A DNA stretch of 64,000 bases from positions 1-64,000 of the forward strand of contig NC_090170.1 of NCBI RefSeq assembly GCF_017916325.1. The letters run 5' to 3'. The translations under genes and the position numbers were made by a program. Positions 1 to 15,000 of the stretch are shown in pieces; position 1 is the stretch's first letter; every line of letters begins with the position of its first letter. This stretch comes from Leishmania martiniquensis. Taxonomy: Eukaryota; Euglenozoa; Kinetoplastea; Trypanosomatida; Trypanosomatidae. The notes beneath the pieces were generated by a model that did not search any database, was not told the origin of the DNA, and was given only the letters and a program-made list of their open reading frames with translations.

Positions 1-3000
1 CCCTAACCCTAACTCCTAACTCCTAACCCTAACTCCCAACCCAACCCTATCTTAATTTTTACCGACTAAATTTACCCAATTTTTAAATTTTACTTCAAAT
101 TTTAATTTTAATTTTAAATTTTAATTTTAATTTTACCCCAATTTTAATTTCCAACAATTTTGCACCTTAATTTAATTTTAACTTTAATTTGACTGACTCT
201 GACTTGGACTTCTGACTTGACTTCTGACTTGACCACTTCGACTTCTGACTTTACTTTAAATTTTATTTCCAAATTTTAATTTAATTTAATCTTAAATTTA
301 ATTTAATTTTGTAATTTTAATTTTAATTTCTTAATTTTAATTTGAATTTAACACTTACCTAATTTAATTTCAATTCTAAATTTTAATTTAACTCTTAATC
401 TTACCAAATTTAACCCTAACCCTAACCCCAAATCTCAACCCTAACCCTAACCCTAATCCCACCCCAACCCTTGCAACCCTAACCCTAACCCTAACTCCTA
501 ACCCACCCTAACCCTTAACCCTAACCCAATTTTAACCCTTGAACCCTTAACCCTTAACCCTTAACCCTTAACCCTTAACCCTTAACCCTTAACCCTTAAC
601 CCTTGAACCCTTAACCCTTGACCCTTTAACCAACTTAACCCTTAACCCTTAACCCTTTAACCCTTAATCCCTTAACCCTTAACCCTTAACCCTTAACCCT
701 TAACCTCTTAAACCCTAAACTCCTTAACCCTTAACCCTGACCCTTAACCCTCAACCTCCTTAACCCTTAACCCTTAACCCTTAACTCCCAAACCCTTAAC
801 CCTTAACCTCTTAACCCTTAACCCTTAACCCTTAACCCTTAACCCTTAACCCTTAACCCTTAACCCTGACCCTTAACCCTTAACCCTTAACCCTCAACCC
901 TTAACCCTTAACCCTTAACCTCTAACCCTAACCCTTAACCCTTAACCCTTAACCCTTAACCCTTAACCCTTAACCCTTAACCCTTTAACCCTTAAACCCT
1001 TAACCCTTAACCCTTAACCCTTAACCCTTAACCCTTAACCCTTAACCCTTAACCCTTAACCCTTAACCCTTAACCCTTAACCCTTAACCCTTAACCCTAA
1101 CCCTTAACCCTTAACCCTTAACCTCTTAACCCTTAACCCTTAACCCTTAACCCTTAACCCTTAACCCTTAACCCTTAACCCTTAACCCTTAACCCTTAAC
1201 CCTTAACCCTTAACCCTTAACCCTTAACCCTTAACCCTTAACCCTTAACCCTTAACCCTTAACCCTTAACCCTTAACCCTTAACCCTTAACCCTTAACCC
1301 TTAACCCTTAACCCTTAACCCTTAACCCTTAACCCTTAACCCTTAACCCTTAACCCTTAACCCTTAACCCTTAACCCTTAACCCTTAACCCTTAACCCTT
1401 AACCCTTAACCCTTAACCCTTAACCCTAACTCCTTAACCCTTAACCCTTAACCCTTAACCCTTAACCCTTAACCCTTAACCCTTAACCCTTAACCTTAAC
1501 CCTTAACCCTTAACCCTTAACCCTTAACCCTTAACCCTTAACCCTTAACCCTTAACCCTTAACCCTTAACCCTTAAACCCTTAACCCTTAACCCTTAACC
1601 CTTAACCCTTAACCCTTAACCCTTAACCCTTAACCCTTAACCCTTAACCCTTAACCCTTAACCCTTAACCCTTAACCCTTAACCCTTAACCCTTAACCCT
1701 TAACCCTTAACCCTTAACCCTTAACCCTTAACCCTTAACCCTTAACCCTTAACCCTTAACCCTTAACCCTTAACCCTTAACCCTTAACCCTTAACCCTTA
1801 ACCCTTAACCCTTAACCCTTAACCCTTAACCCTTAACCCTTAACCCTTAACCCTTAACCCTTAACCCTTAACCCTTAACCCTTAACCCTTAACCCTTAAC
1901 CCTTAACCCTTAACCCTTAACCCTTAACCCTTAACCCTTAACCCTTAACCCTTAACCCTTAACCCTTAACCCTTAACCCTTAACCCTTAACCCTTAACCC
2001 TTAACCCTTAACCCTTAACCCTTAACCCTTAACCCTTAACCCTTAACCCTTAACCCCTTAACCCTTAACCCTTAAACCCTTAACCCTTAACCCTTAACCC
2101 TTAACCCTTAACCCTTAACCCTTAACCCTTAACCCTAACCCTTAACCCTTAACCCTTAACCCTTAACCCTTAACCCTTAACCCTTAACCCTTAACCCTTA
2201 ACCCTTAACCCTTAACCCTTAACCCTTAACCCTTAACCCTTAACCCTTAACCCTTAACCCTTAACCCTTAACCCTTAACCCTTAACCCTAACCCTTAACC
2301 CTTAACCCTTAACCCTTAACCCTTAACCCTTAACCCTTAACCCTTAACCCTTAACCCTTAACCCTTAACCCTTAACCCTTAACCCTTAACCCTTAACCCT
2401 TAACCCTTAACCCTTAACCCTTAACCCTAACCCTTAACCCTTAACCCTTAACCCTTAACCCTTAACCCTTAACCCTTAACCCTTAACCCTTAACCCTTAA
2501 CCCTTAACCCTTAACCCTTAACCCTTAACCCTTAACCCTTAACCCTTAACCCTTAACCCTAACCCTTAACCCTTAACCCTTAACCCTTAACCCTTAACCC
2601 TTAACCCTTAACCCTTAACCCTTAACCCTTAACCCTAACCCTTAACCCTTAACCCTAACCCTAACCCTTAACCCTTAACCCTTAACCCTTAACCCTTAAC
2701 CCTTAACCCTTAACCCTTAACCCTTAACCCTTAACCCTTAACCCTTAACCCTTAACCCTTAACCCTTAACCCTTAACCCTTAACCCTTAACCCTTAACCC
2801 TTAACCCTTAACCCTTAACCCTTAACCCTTAACCCTTAACCCTTAACCCTTAACCCTTAACCCTTAACCCTTAACCCTTAACCCTTAACCCTTAACCCTT
2901 AACCCTTAACCCTTAACCCTTAACCCTTAACCCTTAACCCTTAACCCTTAACCCTTAACCCTTAACCCTTAACCCTTAACCCTTAACCCTTAACCCTTAA

Positions 3001-6000
3001 CCCTTAACCCTTAACCCTTAACCCTTAACCCTTAACCCTTAACCCTTAACCCTTAACCCTTAACCCTTAACCCTTAACCCTTAACCCTTAACCCTTAACC
3101 CTTAACCCTTAACCCTTAACCCTTAACCCTTAACCCTTAACCCTTAACCCTTAACCCTTAACCCTTAACCCTTAACCCTTAACCCTTAACCCTTAACCCT
3201 TAACCCTTAACCCTTAACCTACCTTAACCCTTAACCCTTAACCCTTAACCCTTAACCCTTAACCCTTAACCCTTAACCCTTAACCCTTAACCCTTAACCC
3301 TTAACCCTTAACCCTTAACCCTTAACCCTTAACCCTTAACCCTTAACCCTTAACCCTTAACCCTTAACCCTTAACCCTTAACCCTTAACCCTTAACCCTT
3401 AACCCTTAACCCTTAACCCTTAACCCTTAACCCTTAACCCTTAACCCTTAACCCTTAACCCTTAACCCTTAACCCTTAACCCTTAACCCTTAACCCTTAA
3501 CCCTTAACCCTTAACCCTTAACCCTAACCCTTAACCCTTAACCCTTAACCCTTAACCCTTAACCCTTAACCCTTAACCCTAACCCTTAACCCTTAACCCT
3601 TAACCCTTAACCCTTAACCCTTAACCCTTAACCCTTAACCCTTAACCCTTAACCCTTAACCCTTAACCCTTAACCCTTAACCCTTAACCCTTAACCCTTA
3701 ACCCTTAACCCTTAACCCTTAACCCTTAACCCTTAACCCTTAACCCTTAACCCTTAACCCTTAACCCTTAACCCTTAACCCTTAACCCTTAACCCTTAAC
3801 CCTTAACCCTTAACCCTTAACCCTTAACCCTTAACCCTTAACCCTTAACCCTTAACCCTTAACCCTTAACCCTTAACCCTTAACCCTTAACCCTTAACCC
3901 TTAACCCTTAACCCTTAACCCTTAACCCTTAACCCTTAACCCTTAACCCTTAACCCTTAACCCTTAACCCTTAACCCTTAACCCTTAACCCTTAACCCTT
4001 AACCCTTAACCCTTAACCCTTAACCCTTAACCCTTAACCCTTAACCCTTAACCCTTAACCCTTAACCCTTAACCCTTAACCCTTAACCCTTAACCCTTAA
4101 CCCTTAACCCTTAACCCTTAACCCTTAACCCCAACTCCTTAACCCTTAACCCTTAACCCTTAACCCTTAACCCTTAACCCTTAACCCTTAACCCTTAACC
4201 CTTAACCCTTAACCCTTAACCCTTAACCCTTAACCCTTAACCCTTAACCCTTAACCCTTAACCCTTAACCCTTAACCCTTAACCCTTAACCCTTAACCCT
4301 TAACCCTTAACCCTTAACCCTTAACCCTTAACCCTTAACCCTTAACCCTTAACCCTTAACCCTTAACCCTTAACCCTTAACCCTTAACCCTTAACCCTTA
4401 ACCCTTAACCCTTAACCCTTAACCCTTAACCCTTAACCCTTAACCCTTAACCCTTAACCCTTAACCCTTAACCCTTAACCCTTAACCCTTAACCCTTAAC
4501 CCTTAACCCTTAACCCTTAACCCTTAACCCTTAACCCTTAACCCTTAACCCTTAACCCTTAACCCTTAACCCTTAACCCTTAACCCTTAACCCTTAACCC
4601 TTAACCCTTAACCCTTAACCCTTAACCCTTAACCCTTAACCCTTAACCCTTAACCCTTAACCCTTAACCCTTAACCCTTAACCCTTAACCCTTAACCCTT
4701 AACCCTTAACCCTTAACCCTTAACCCTTAACCCTTAACCCTTAACCCTTAACCCTTAACCCTTAACCCTTAACCCTTAACCCTTAACCCTTAACCCTTAA
4801 CCCTTAACCCTTAACCCTTAACCCTTAACCCTTAACCCTTAACCCTTAACCCTTAACCCTTAACCCTTAACCCTTAACCCTTAACCCTTAACCCTTAACC
4901 CTTAACCCTTAACCCTTAACCCTTAACCCTTAACCCTTAACCCTTAACCCTTAACCCTTAACCCTTAACCCTTAACCCTTAACCCTTAACCCTTAACCCT
5001 TAACCCTTAACCCTTAACCCTTAACCCTTAACCCTTAACCCTTAACCCTTAACCCTTAACCCTTAACCCTTAACCCCTAACCCTTAACCCTTAACCCTTA
5101 ACCCTTAACCCTTAACCCTTAACCCTTAACCCCTAACCCTAACCCTTAACCCTTAACCCTTAACCCTTAACCCTTAACCCTTAACCCTTAACCCTTAACC
5201 CTTAACCCTTAACCCTTAACCCTTAACCCTTAACCCTTAACCCTTAACCCTTAACCCTTAACCCTTAACCCTTAACCCTTAACCCTTAACCCTTAACCCT
5301 TAACCCTTAACCCTTAACCCTTAACCCTTAACCCTTAACCCTTAACCCTTAACCCTTAACCCTAACCCTTAACCCTTAACCCTTAACCCTTAACCCTTAA
5401 CCCTTAACCCTTAACCCTTAACCCTTAACCCTTAACCCTTAACCCTAACCCTAACCCTTAACCCTTAACCCTTAACCCTTAACCCTTAACCCTTAACCCT
5501 TAACCCTTAACCCTTAACCCTTAACCCTTAACCCTTAACCCTTAACCCTTAACCCTTAACCCTTAACCCTTAACCCTTAACCCTTAACCCTTAACCCTTA
5601 ACCCTTAACCCTTAACCCTTAACCCTTAACCCTTAACCCTTAACCCTTAACCCTTAACCCTTAACCCTTAACCCTTAACCCTTAACCCTTAACCCTTAAC
5701 CCTTAACCCTTAACCCTTAACCCTTAACCCTTAACCCTTAACCCTTAACCCTTAACCCTTAACCCTTAACCCTTAACCCTTAACCCTTAACCCTTAACCC
5801 TTAACCCTTAACCCTTAACCCTTAACCCTTAACCCTTAACCCTTAACCCTTAACCCTTAACCCTTAACCCTTAACCCTTAACCCTTAACCCTTAACCCTT
5901 AACCCTTAACCCTTAACCCTTAACCCTTAACCCTTAACCCTTAACCCTTAACCCTTAACCCTTAACCCTTAACCCTTAACCCTTAACCCTTAACCCTTAA

Positions 6001-9000
6001 CCCTTAACCCTTAACCCTTAACCCTTAACCCTTAACCCTTAACCCTTAACCCTTAACCCTTAACCCTTAACCCTTAACCCTTAACCCTTAACCCTTAACC
6101 CTTAACCCTTAACCCTTAACCCTTAACCCTTAACCCTTAACCCTTAACCCTTAACCCTTAACCCTTAACCCTTAACCCTTAACCCTTAACCCTTAACCCT
6201 TAACCCTTAACCCTTAACCCTTAACCCTTAACCCTAACCCTTAACCCTTAACCCTTAACCCTTAACCCTTAACCCTTAACCCTAACCTTAACCCTTAACC
6301 CTTAACCCTTAACCCTTAACCCTTAACCCTTAACCCTTAACCCTTAACCCTTAACCCTTAACCCTTAACCCTTAACCCTTAACCCTTAACCCTTAACCCT
6401 TAACCCTTAACCCTTAACCCTTAACCCTTAACCCTTAACCCTTAACCCTTAACCCTTAACCCTTAACCCTTAACCCTTAACCCTTAACCCTTAACCCTTA
6501 ACCCTTAACCCTTAACCCTTAACCCTTAACCCTTAACCCTTAACCCTTAACCCTTAACCCTTAACCCTTAACCCTTAACCCTTAACCCTTAACCCTTAAC
6601 CCTTAACCCTTAACCCTAACCCTAACCCTTAACCCTTAACCCTTAACCCTTAACCCTTAACCCTTAACCCTTAACCCTTAACCCTTAACCCTTAACCCTT
6701 AACCCTTAACCCTTAACCCTTAACCCTTAACCCTTAACCCTTAACCCTTAACCCTTAACCCTTAACCCTTAACCCTTAACCCTTAACCCTTAACCCTTAA
6801 CCCTTAACCCTTAACCCTTAACCCTTAACCCTTAACCCTTAACCCTTAACCCTTAACCCTTAACCCTTAACCCTTAACCCTTAACCCTTAACCCTTAACC
6901 CTTAACCCTTAACCCTTAACCCTTAACCCTTAACCCTTAACCCTTAACCCTTAACCCTAACCCTTAACCCTTAACCCTTAACCCTTAACCCTTAACCCTT
7001 AACCCTTAACCCTTAACCCTTAACCCTTAACCCTTAACCCTTAACCCTTAACCCTTAACCCTTAACCCTTAACCCTAACCCTTAACCCTTAACCCTTAAC
7101 CCTTAACCCTTAACCCTTAACCCTTAACCCTTAACCCTTAACCCTTAACCCTTAACCCTTAACCCTTAACCCTTAACCCTTAACCCTTAACCCTTAACCC
7201 TTAACCCTTAACCCTTAACCCTTAACCCTTAACCCTTAACCCTTAACCCTTAACCCTTAACCCTTAACCCTTAACCCTTAACCCTTAACCCTTAACCCTT
7301 AACCCTTAACCCTTAACCCTTAACCCTTAACCCTTAACCCTTAACCCTTAACCCTTAACCCTTAACCCTTAACCCTAACCCTTAACCCTTAACCCTTAAC
7401 CCTTAACCCTTAACCCTTAACCCTTAACCCTTAACCCTTAACCCTTAACCCTTAACCCTTAACCCTAACCCTTAACCCTTAACCCTTAACCCTTAACCCT
7501 TAACCCTTAACCCTTAACCCTTAACCCTTAACCCTTAACCCTTAACCCTTAACCCTTAACCCTTAACCCTTAACCCTTAACCCTTAACCCTTAACCCTTA
7601 ACCCTTAACCCTTAACCCTTAACCCTTAACCCTTAACCCTTAACCCTTAACCCTTAACCCTTAACCCTTAACCCTTAACCCTTAACCCTTAACCCTTAAC
7701 CCTTAACCCTTAACCCTTAACCCTTAACCCTTAACCCTTAACCCTTAACCCTTAACCCTTAACCCTTAACCCTTAACCCTTAACCCTTAACCCTTAACCC
7801 TTAACCCTTAACCCTTAACCCTTAACCCTTAACCCTTAACCCTTAACCCTTAACCCTTAACCCTTAACCCTTAACCCTTAACCCTTAACCCTTAACCCTT
7901 AACCCTTAACCCTTAACCCTTAACCCTTAACCCTTAACCCTTAACCCTAACCCTTAACCCTTAACCCTTAACCCTTAACCCTTAACCCTTAACCCTTAAC
8001 CCTTAACCCTAACCCTTAACCCTTAACCCTAACCCTTAACCCTTAACCCTTAACCCTTAACCCTTAACCCTTAACCCTTAACCCTTAACCCTTAACCCTT
8101 AACCCTTAACCCTTAACCCTTAACCCTTAACCCTTAACCCTAACCCTTAACCCTTAACCCTTAACCCTTAACCCTTAACTCCTTAACCCCTTAACCCTTA
8201 ACCCTTAACCCTTAACCCTTAACCCTTAACCCTTAACCCTTAACCCTTAACCCTTAACCCTTAACCCTTAACCCTTAACCCTTAACCCTTAACCCTTAAC
8301 CCTTAACCCTTAACCCTTAACCCTTAACCCTAACCCTTAACCCTTAACCCTTAACCCTTAACCCTTAACCCTTAACCCTTAACCCTTAACCCTTAACCCT
8401 TAACCCTTAACCCTTAACCCTTAACCCTTAACCCTTAACCCTTAACCCTTAACCCCAACCCTTAACCCTTAACCCTTAACCCTTAACCCTTAACCCTTAA
8501 CCCTTAACTCCTTAACCCTTAACCCCAACCCTTAACCCTTAACCCTTAACCCTTAACCCTTAACCCTTAACCCTTAACCCTTAACCCTTAACCCTTAACC
8601 CTTAACCCTTAACCCTAACCCTTAACCCTTAACCCTTAACCCCAACCCTTAACCCTTAACCCTTAACCCTTAACCCTTAACCCTTAACCCTTAACCCTTA
8701 ACCCTTAACCCTTAACCCCTTAACCCTTAACCCTTAACCCTTAACCCTTAACCCTTAACCCTTAACCCTTAACCCTTAACCCTTAACCCTTAACCCTTAA
8801 CCCTTAACCCTTAACCCTTAACCCTTAACCCTTAACCCTTAACCCTTAACCCTTAACCCTAACCCTTAACCCTTAACCCTTAACCCTTAACCCTTAACCC
8901 TTAACCCTTAACCCTTAACCCTTAACCCTTAACCCTTAACCCTTAACCCTTAACCCTTAACCCTTAACCCTTAACCCTTAACCCTTAACCCTTAACCCTT

Positions 9001-12000
9001 AACCCTTAACCCTTAACCCTTAACCCTTAACCCTTAACCCTTAACCCTTAACCCTAACCCTTAACCCTTAACCCTTAACCCTTAACCCTAACCCTTAACC
9101 CTAACCCTTAACCCTTAACCCTTAACCCTTAACCCTTAACCCTAACCCTTAACCCTTAACCCTTAACCCTTAACCCTTAACCCTTAACCCCAACCCTTAA
9201 CCCTTAACCCTTAACCCTTAACCTCTCAACCCTTAACCCTTAACCCTTAACCCTTAACCCTTAACCCTTAACCCTTAACCTTAACCCTTAACCCTTAACC
9301 CTTAACCCTTAACCCTTAACCCTTAACCCTTAACCCTTAACCCTTAACCCTTAACCCTTAACCCTTAACCCTTAACCCTTAACCCTTAACCCTTAACCCT
9401 TAACCCTTAACCCTTAACCCTTAACCCTTAACCCTTAACCCCTAACCCTTAACCCTTAACCCTTAACCCTTAACCCTAACCCTAACCCTTAACCCTTAAC
9501 CCTTAACCCTTAACCCTTAACCCTTAACCCTAACCCTTAACCCTTAACCCTTAACCCTTAACCCTTAACCCCTAACCCTAACCCTTAACCCTTAACCCTT
9601 AACCCTTAACCCTTAACCCTTAACCCTTAACCCTTAACCCTTAACCCTTAACCCTTAACCCTTAACCCTTAACCCTTAACCCTTAACCCTTAACCCTTAA
9701 CCCTTAACCCTTAACCCTTAACCCTTAACCCTTAACCCTTAACCCTTAACCCTTAACCCTTAACCCTTAACCCTTAACCCTTAACCCCAACCTTAACCCT
9801 TAACCCTTAACCCTTAACCCTAACCCTAACCCTTAACCCTAACCCTTAACCCTTAACCCTAACCCTTAACCCTTAACCCTTAACCCTTAACCCTTAACCC
9901 TTAACCCTTAACCCTAACCCTTAACCCTTAACCCTTAACCCTAACCCTTAACCCTTAACCCTTAACCCTTAACCCTTAACCCTTAACCCTTAACCCTTAA
10001 CCCTAACCCTTAACCCTTAACCCTTAACCCTTAACCCTTAACCCTTAACCCTTAACCCTTAACCCTAACCCTTAACCCTTAACCCTTAACCCTTAACCCT
10101 TAACCCTTAACCCTTAACCCTTAACCCTTAACCCTTAACCCTTAACCCCAACCCTAACCCTTAACCCTTAACCCTTAACCCTTAACCCTTAACCCTAACC
10201 CTTAACCCTCTAACCCTTAACCCTTAACCCTTAACCCTTAACCCTTAACCCTTAACCCTTAACCCTTAACCCTAACCCTAACCCTTAACCCTTAACCCTT
10301 AACCCTAACCCTTAACCCTTAACCCTTAACCCTTAACCCTTAACCCTTAACCCTAACCCTTAACCCTTAACCCTTAACCCTTAACCCTAACCCTTAACCC
10401 TTAACCCTAACCCTTAACCCTTAACCCCTAACCCTTAACCCTTAACCCTCAACCCTTAACCCTAACCCTTAACCCTTAACCCCTAACCCTTAACCCTTAA
10501 CCCTTAACCCTTAACCCTTAACCCTTAACCCCTAACCCTTAACCCTTAACCCTTAACCCTTAACCCTTAACCCTTAACCCTTAACCCTTAACCCTAACCC
10601 TTAACCCTAACCCTTAACCCTTAACCCTTAACCCTTAACCCTTAACCCTAACCCTTAACCCTTAACCCTTAACCCCCTAACCCTTAACCCTTAACCCTTA
10701 ACCCTTAACCCCTAACCCTTAACCCTTAACCCTTAACCCTTAACCCTTAACCCTTAACCCTTAACCCTTAACCCTTAACCCTTAACCCTTAACCCTTAAC
10801 CCTTAACCCTTAACCCTTAACCCTTAACCCTTAACCCTTAACCCTTAACCCTTAACCCTTAACCCTTAACCCTTAACCCTTAACCCTTAACCCTTAACCC
10901 TTAACCCTTAACCCTTAACCCTTAACCCTTAACCCTTAACCCTTAACCCTAACCCTTAACCCTTAACCCTTAACCCTTAACCCTTAACCCTTAACCCTTA
11001 ACCCTTAACCCTTAACCCTTAACCCTTAACCCTTAACCCTTAACCCTTAACCCTTAACCCTTAACCCTTAACCCTTAACCCTTAACCCTTAACCCTTAAC
11101 CCTTAACCCTTAACCCTTAACCCTTAACCCTTAACCCTTAACCCTTAACCCTTAACCCTTAACCCTTAACCCTAACCCTTAACCCTTAACCCTTAACCCT
11201 TAACCCTTAACCCTTAACCCTTAACCCTTAACCCTAACCCTTAACCCTTAACCCTTAACCCTTAACCCTTAACCCTTAACCCTTAACCCTTAACCCTTAA
11301 CCCTTAACCCTTAACCCTTAACCCTTAACCCTTAACCCTTAACCCTTAACCCTTAACCCTTAACCCTTAACCCTTAACCCTTAACCCTTAACCCTTAACC
11401 CTTAACCCTTAACCCTTAACCCTTAACCCTAACCCTTAACCCTAACCCTTAACCCTTAACCCTTAACCCTTAACCCTTAACCCTTAACCCTTAACCCTTA
11501 ACCCTTAACCCTTAACCCTTAACCCTTAACCCTTAACCCTTAACCCTTAACCCTTAACCCTTAACCCTTAACCCTTAACCCTTAACCCTTAACCCTTAAC
11601 CCTTAACCCTTAACCCTTAACCCTTAACCCTAACCCTTAACCCTTAACCCTTAACCCTTAACCCTTAACCCTTAACCCTTAACCCTTAACCCTTAACCCT
11701 TAACCCTTAACCCTTAACCCTTAACCCTTAACCCTTAACCCTTAACCCTTAACCCTTAACCCTTAACCCTTAACCCTAACCCTTAACCCTTAACCCTTAA
11801 CCCTTAACCCTTAACCCTTAACCCTTAACCCTTAACCCTAACCCTTAACCCTTAACCCTTAACCCTAACCCTAACCCTTAACCCTTAACCCTAACCCTTA
11901 ACCCTTAACCCTTAACCCTTAACCCTTAACTCCTTAACCCTTAACCCTTAACCCTTAACCCTTAACCCTTAACCCTTAACCCTTAACCCTTAACCCTTAA

Positions 12001-15000
12001 CCCTTAACCCTTAACCCTTAACCCTTAACCCTTAACCCTTAACCCTTAACCCTTAACCCTTAACCCTTAACCCTTAACCCTTAACCCTTAACCCTTAACC
12101 CTTAACCCTTAACCCTTAACCCTTAACCCTTAACCCTTAACCCTTAACCCTTAACCCTTAACCCTTAACCCTTAACCCTTAACCCTTAACCTTAACCCTT
12201 AACCCTTAACCCTTAACCCTTAACCCTTAACCCTTAACCCTTAACCCTTAACCCTAACCCTTAACCCTTAACCCTTAACCCTTAACCCTTAACCCTTAAC
12301 CCTTAACCCTTAACCCTTAACCCTTAACCCTTAACCCTTAACCCTTAACCCTTAACCCTTAACCCTTAACCCTTAACCCTTAACCCTTAACCCTTAACCC
12401 TTAACCCTTAACCCTTAACCCTTAACCCTTAACCCTTAACCCTTAACCCTAACCCTTAACCCTTAACCCTTAACCCTTAACCCTTAACCCTTAACCCTTA
12501 ACCCTTAACCCTTAACCCTTAACCCTTAACCCTTAACCCTTAACCCTTAACCCTTAACCCTTAACCCTTAACCCTTAACCCTTAACCCTTAACCCTTAAC
12601 CCTTAACCCTTAACCCTTAACCCTTAACCCTTAACCCTTAACCCTTAACCCTTAACCCTTAACCCTTAACCCTTAACCCTAACCCTTAACCCTTAACCCT
12701 TAACCCTTAACCCTTAACCCTTAACCCTTAACCCTTAACCCTTAACCCTTAACCCTTAACCCTTAACCCTTAACCCTTAACCCTTAACCCTTAACCCTTA
12801 ACCCTTAACCCTTAACCCTTAACCCTTAACCCTTAACCCTTAACCCTTAACCCTTAACCCTTAACCCTTAACCCTTAACCCTTAACCCTTAACCCTTAAC
12901 CCTTAACCCTTAACCCTTAACCCTTAACCCTTAACCCTTAACCCTTAACCCTTAACCTCTTAACCCTTAACCCTTAACCCTTAACCCTTAACCCTTAACC
13001 CTTAACCCTTAACCCTTAACCCTTAACCCTTAACCCTTAACCCTTAACCCTTAACCCTTAACCCTTAACCCTTAACCCTTAACCCTTAACCCTTAACCCT
13101 TAACCCTTAACCCTTAACCCTTAACCCTTAACCCTTAACCCTTAACCCTTAACCCTTAACCCTTAACCCCTTAACCCTTAACCCTTAACCCTTAACCCTT
13201 AACCCTTAACCCTTAACCCTTAACCCTTAACCCTTAACCCTAACCCTTAACCCTTAACCCTTAACCCTTAACCCTTAACCCTTAACCCTAACCCTTAACC
13301 CTTAACCCTTAACCCTTAACCCTTAACCCTTAACCCTTAACCCTTAACCCTTAACCCTTAACCCTTAACCCTTAACCCTTAACCCTTAACCCTTAACCCT
13401 TAACCCTTAACCCTTAACCCTTAACCCTTAACCCTTAACCCTTAACCCTTAACCCTTAACCCTTAACCCTTAACCCTTAACCCTTAACCCTTAACCCTTA
13501 ACCCTTAACCCTTAACCCTTAACCCTTAACCCTTAACCCTTAACCCTTAACCCTTAACCCTTAACCCTTAACCCTTAACCCTTAACCCTTAACCCTTAAC
13601 CCTTAACCCTTAACCCTTAACCCTTAACCCTTAACCCTTAACCCTTAACCCTTAACCCTTAACCCTTAACCCTTAACCCTTAACCCTTAACCCTTAACCC
13701 CTAACCCTTAACCCTTAACCCTTAACCCCTAACCCTTAACCCTTAACCCTTAACCCTTAACCCTTAACCCTTAACCCTTAACCCTTAACCCTTAACCCTT
13801 AACCCTTAACCCTTAACCCTAACCCTTAACCCTTAACCCCTAACCCTTAACCCTTAACCCTTAACCCTTAACCCTTAACCCTTAACCCTTAACCCTTAAC
13901 CCTTAACCCTTAACCCTTAACCCTTAACCCTTAACCCTTAACCCTAACCCTAACCCTTAACCCTTAACCCTTAACCCTTAACCCTTAACCCTTAACCCTT
14001 AACCCTTAACCCTTAACCCTTAACCCTTAACCCTTAACCCTTAACCCTTAACCCTTAACCCTTAACCCTTAACCCTTAACCCTTAACCCTTAACCCTTAA
14101 CCCTTAACCCTTAACCCTTAACCCTTAACCCTTAACCCTTAACCCTTAACCCTTAACCCTTAACCCTTAACCCTTAACCCTTAACCCTTAACCCTTAACC
14201 CTAACCCTTAACCCTTAACCCTTAACCCTTAACCCTTAACCCTTAACCCTTAACCCTTAACCCTTAACCCTTAACCCTTAACCCTTAACCCTTAACCCTT
14301 AACCCTTAACCCTTAACCCCAACCCTTAACCCTTAACCCTTAACCCTTAACCCTTAACCCTTAACCCTAACCCTTAACCCTTAACCCTTAACCCTTAACC
14401 CTTAACCCTTAACCCTTAACCCTTAACCCTTAACCCTTAACCCTTAACCCTTAACCCTTAACCCTTAACCCTTAACCCTTAACCCTTAACCCTTAACCCT
14501 TAACCCTTAACCCTTAACCCTTAACCCTTAACCCTTAACCCTTAACCCTTAACCCTTAACCCTTAACCCTAACCCTTAACCCTTAACCCTTAACCCTTAA
14601 CCCTTAACCCTTAACCCTTAACCCTTAACCCTTAACCCTTAACCCTTAACCCTTAACCCTTAACCCTTAACCCTTAACCCTTAACCCTTAACCCTTAACC
14701 CTTAACCCTTAACCCTTAACCCTTAACCCTTAACCCTTAACCCTTAACCCTTAACCCTTAACCCTTAACCCTTAACCCTTAACCCTTAACCCTTAACCCT
14801 TAACCCTTAACCCTTAACCCTTAACCCTTAACCCTTAACCCTTAACCCTTAACCCTTAACCCTTAACCCTTAACCCTTAACCCTTAACCCTTAACCCTTA
14901 ACCCTTAACCCTTAACCCTTAACCCTTAACCCTTAACCCTTAACCCTTAACCCTTAACCCTTAACCCTTAACCCTTAACCCTTAACCCTTAACCCTTAAC

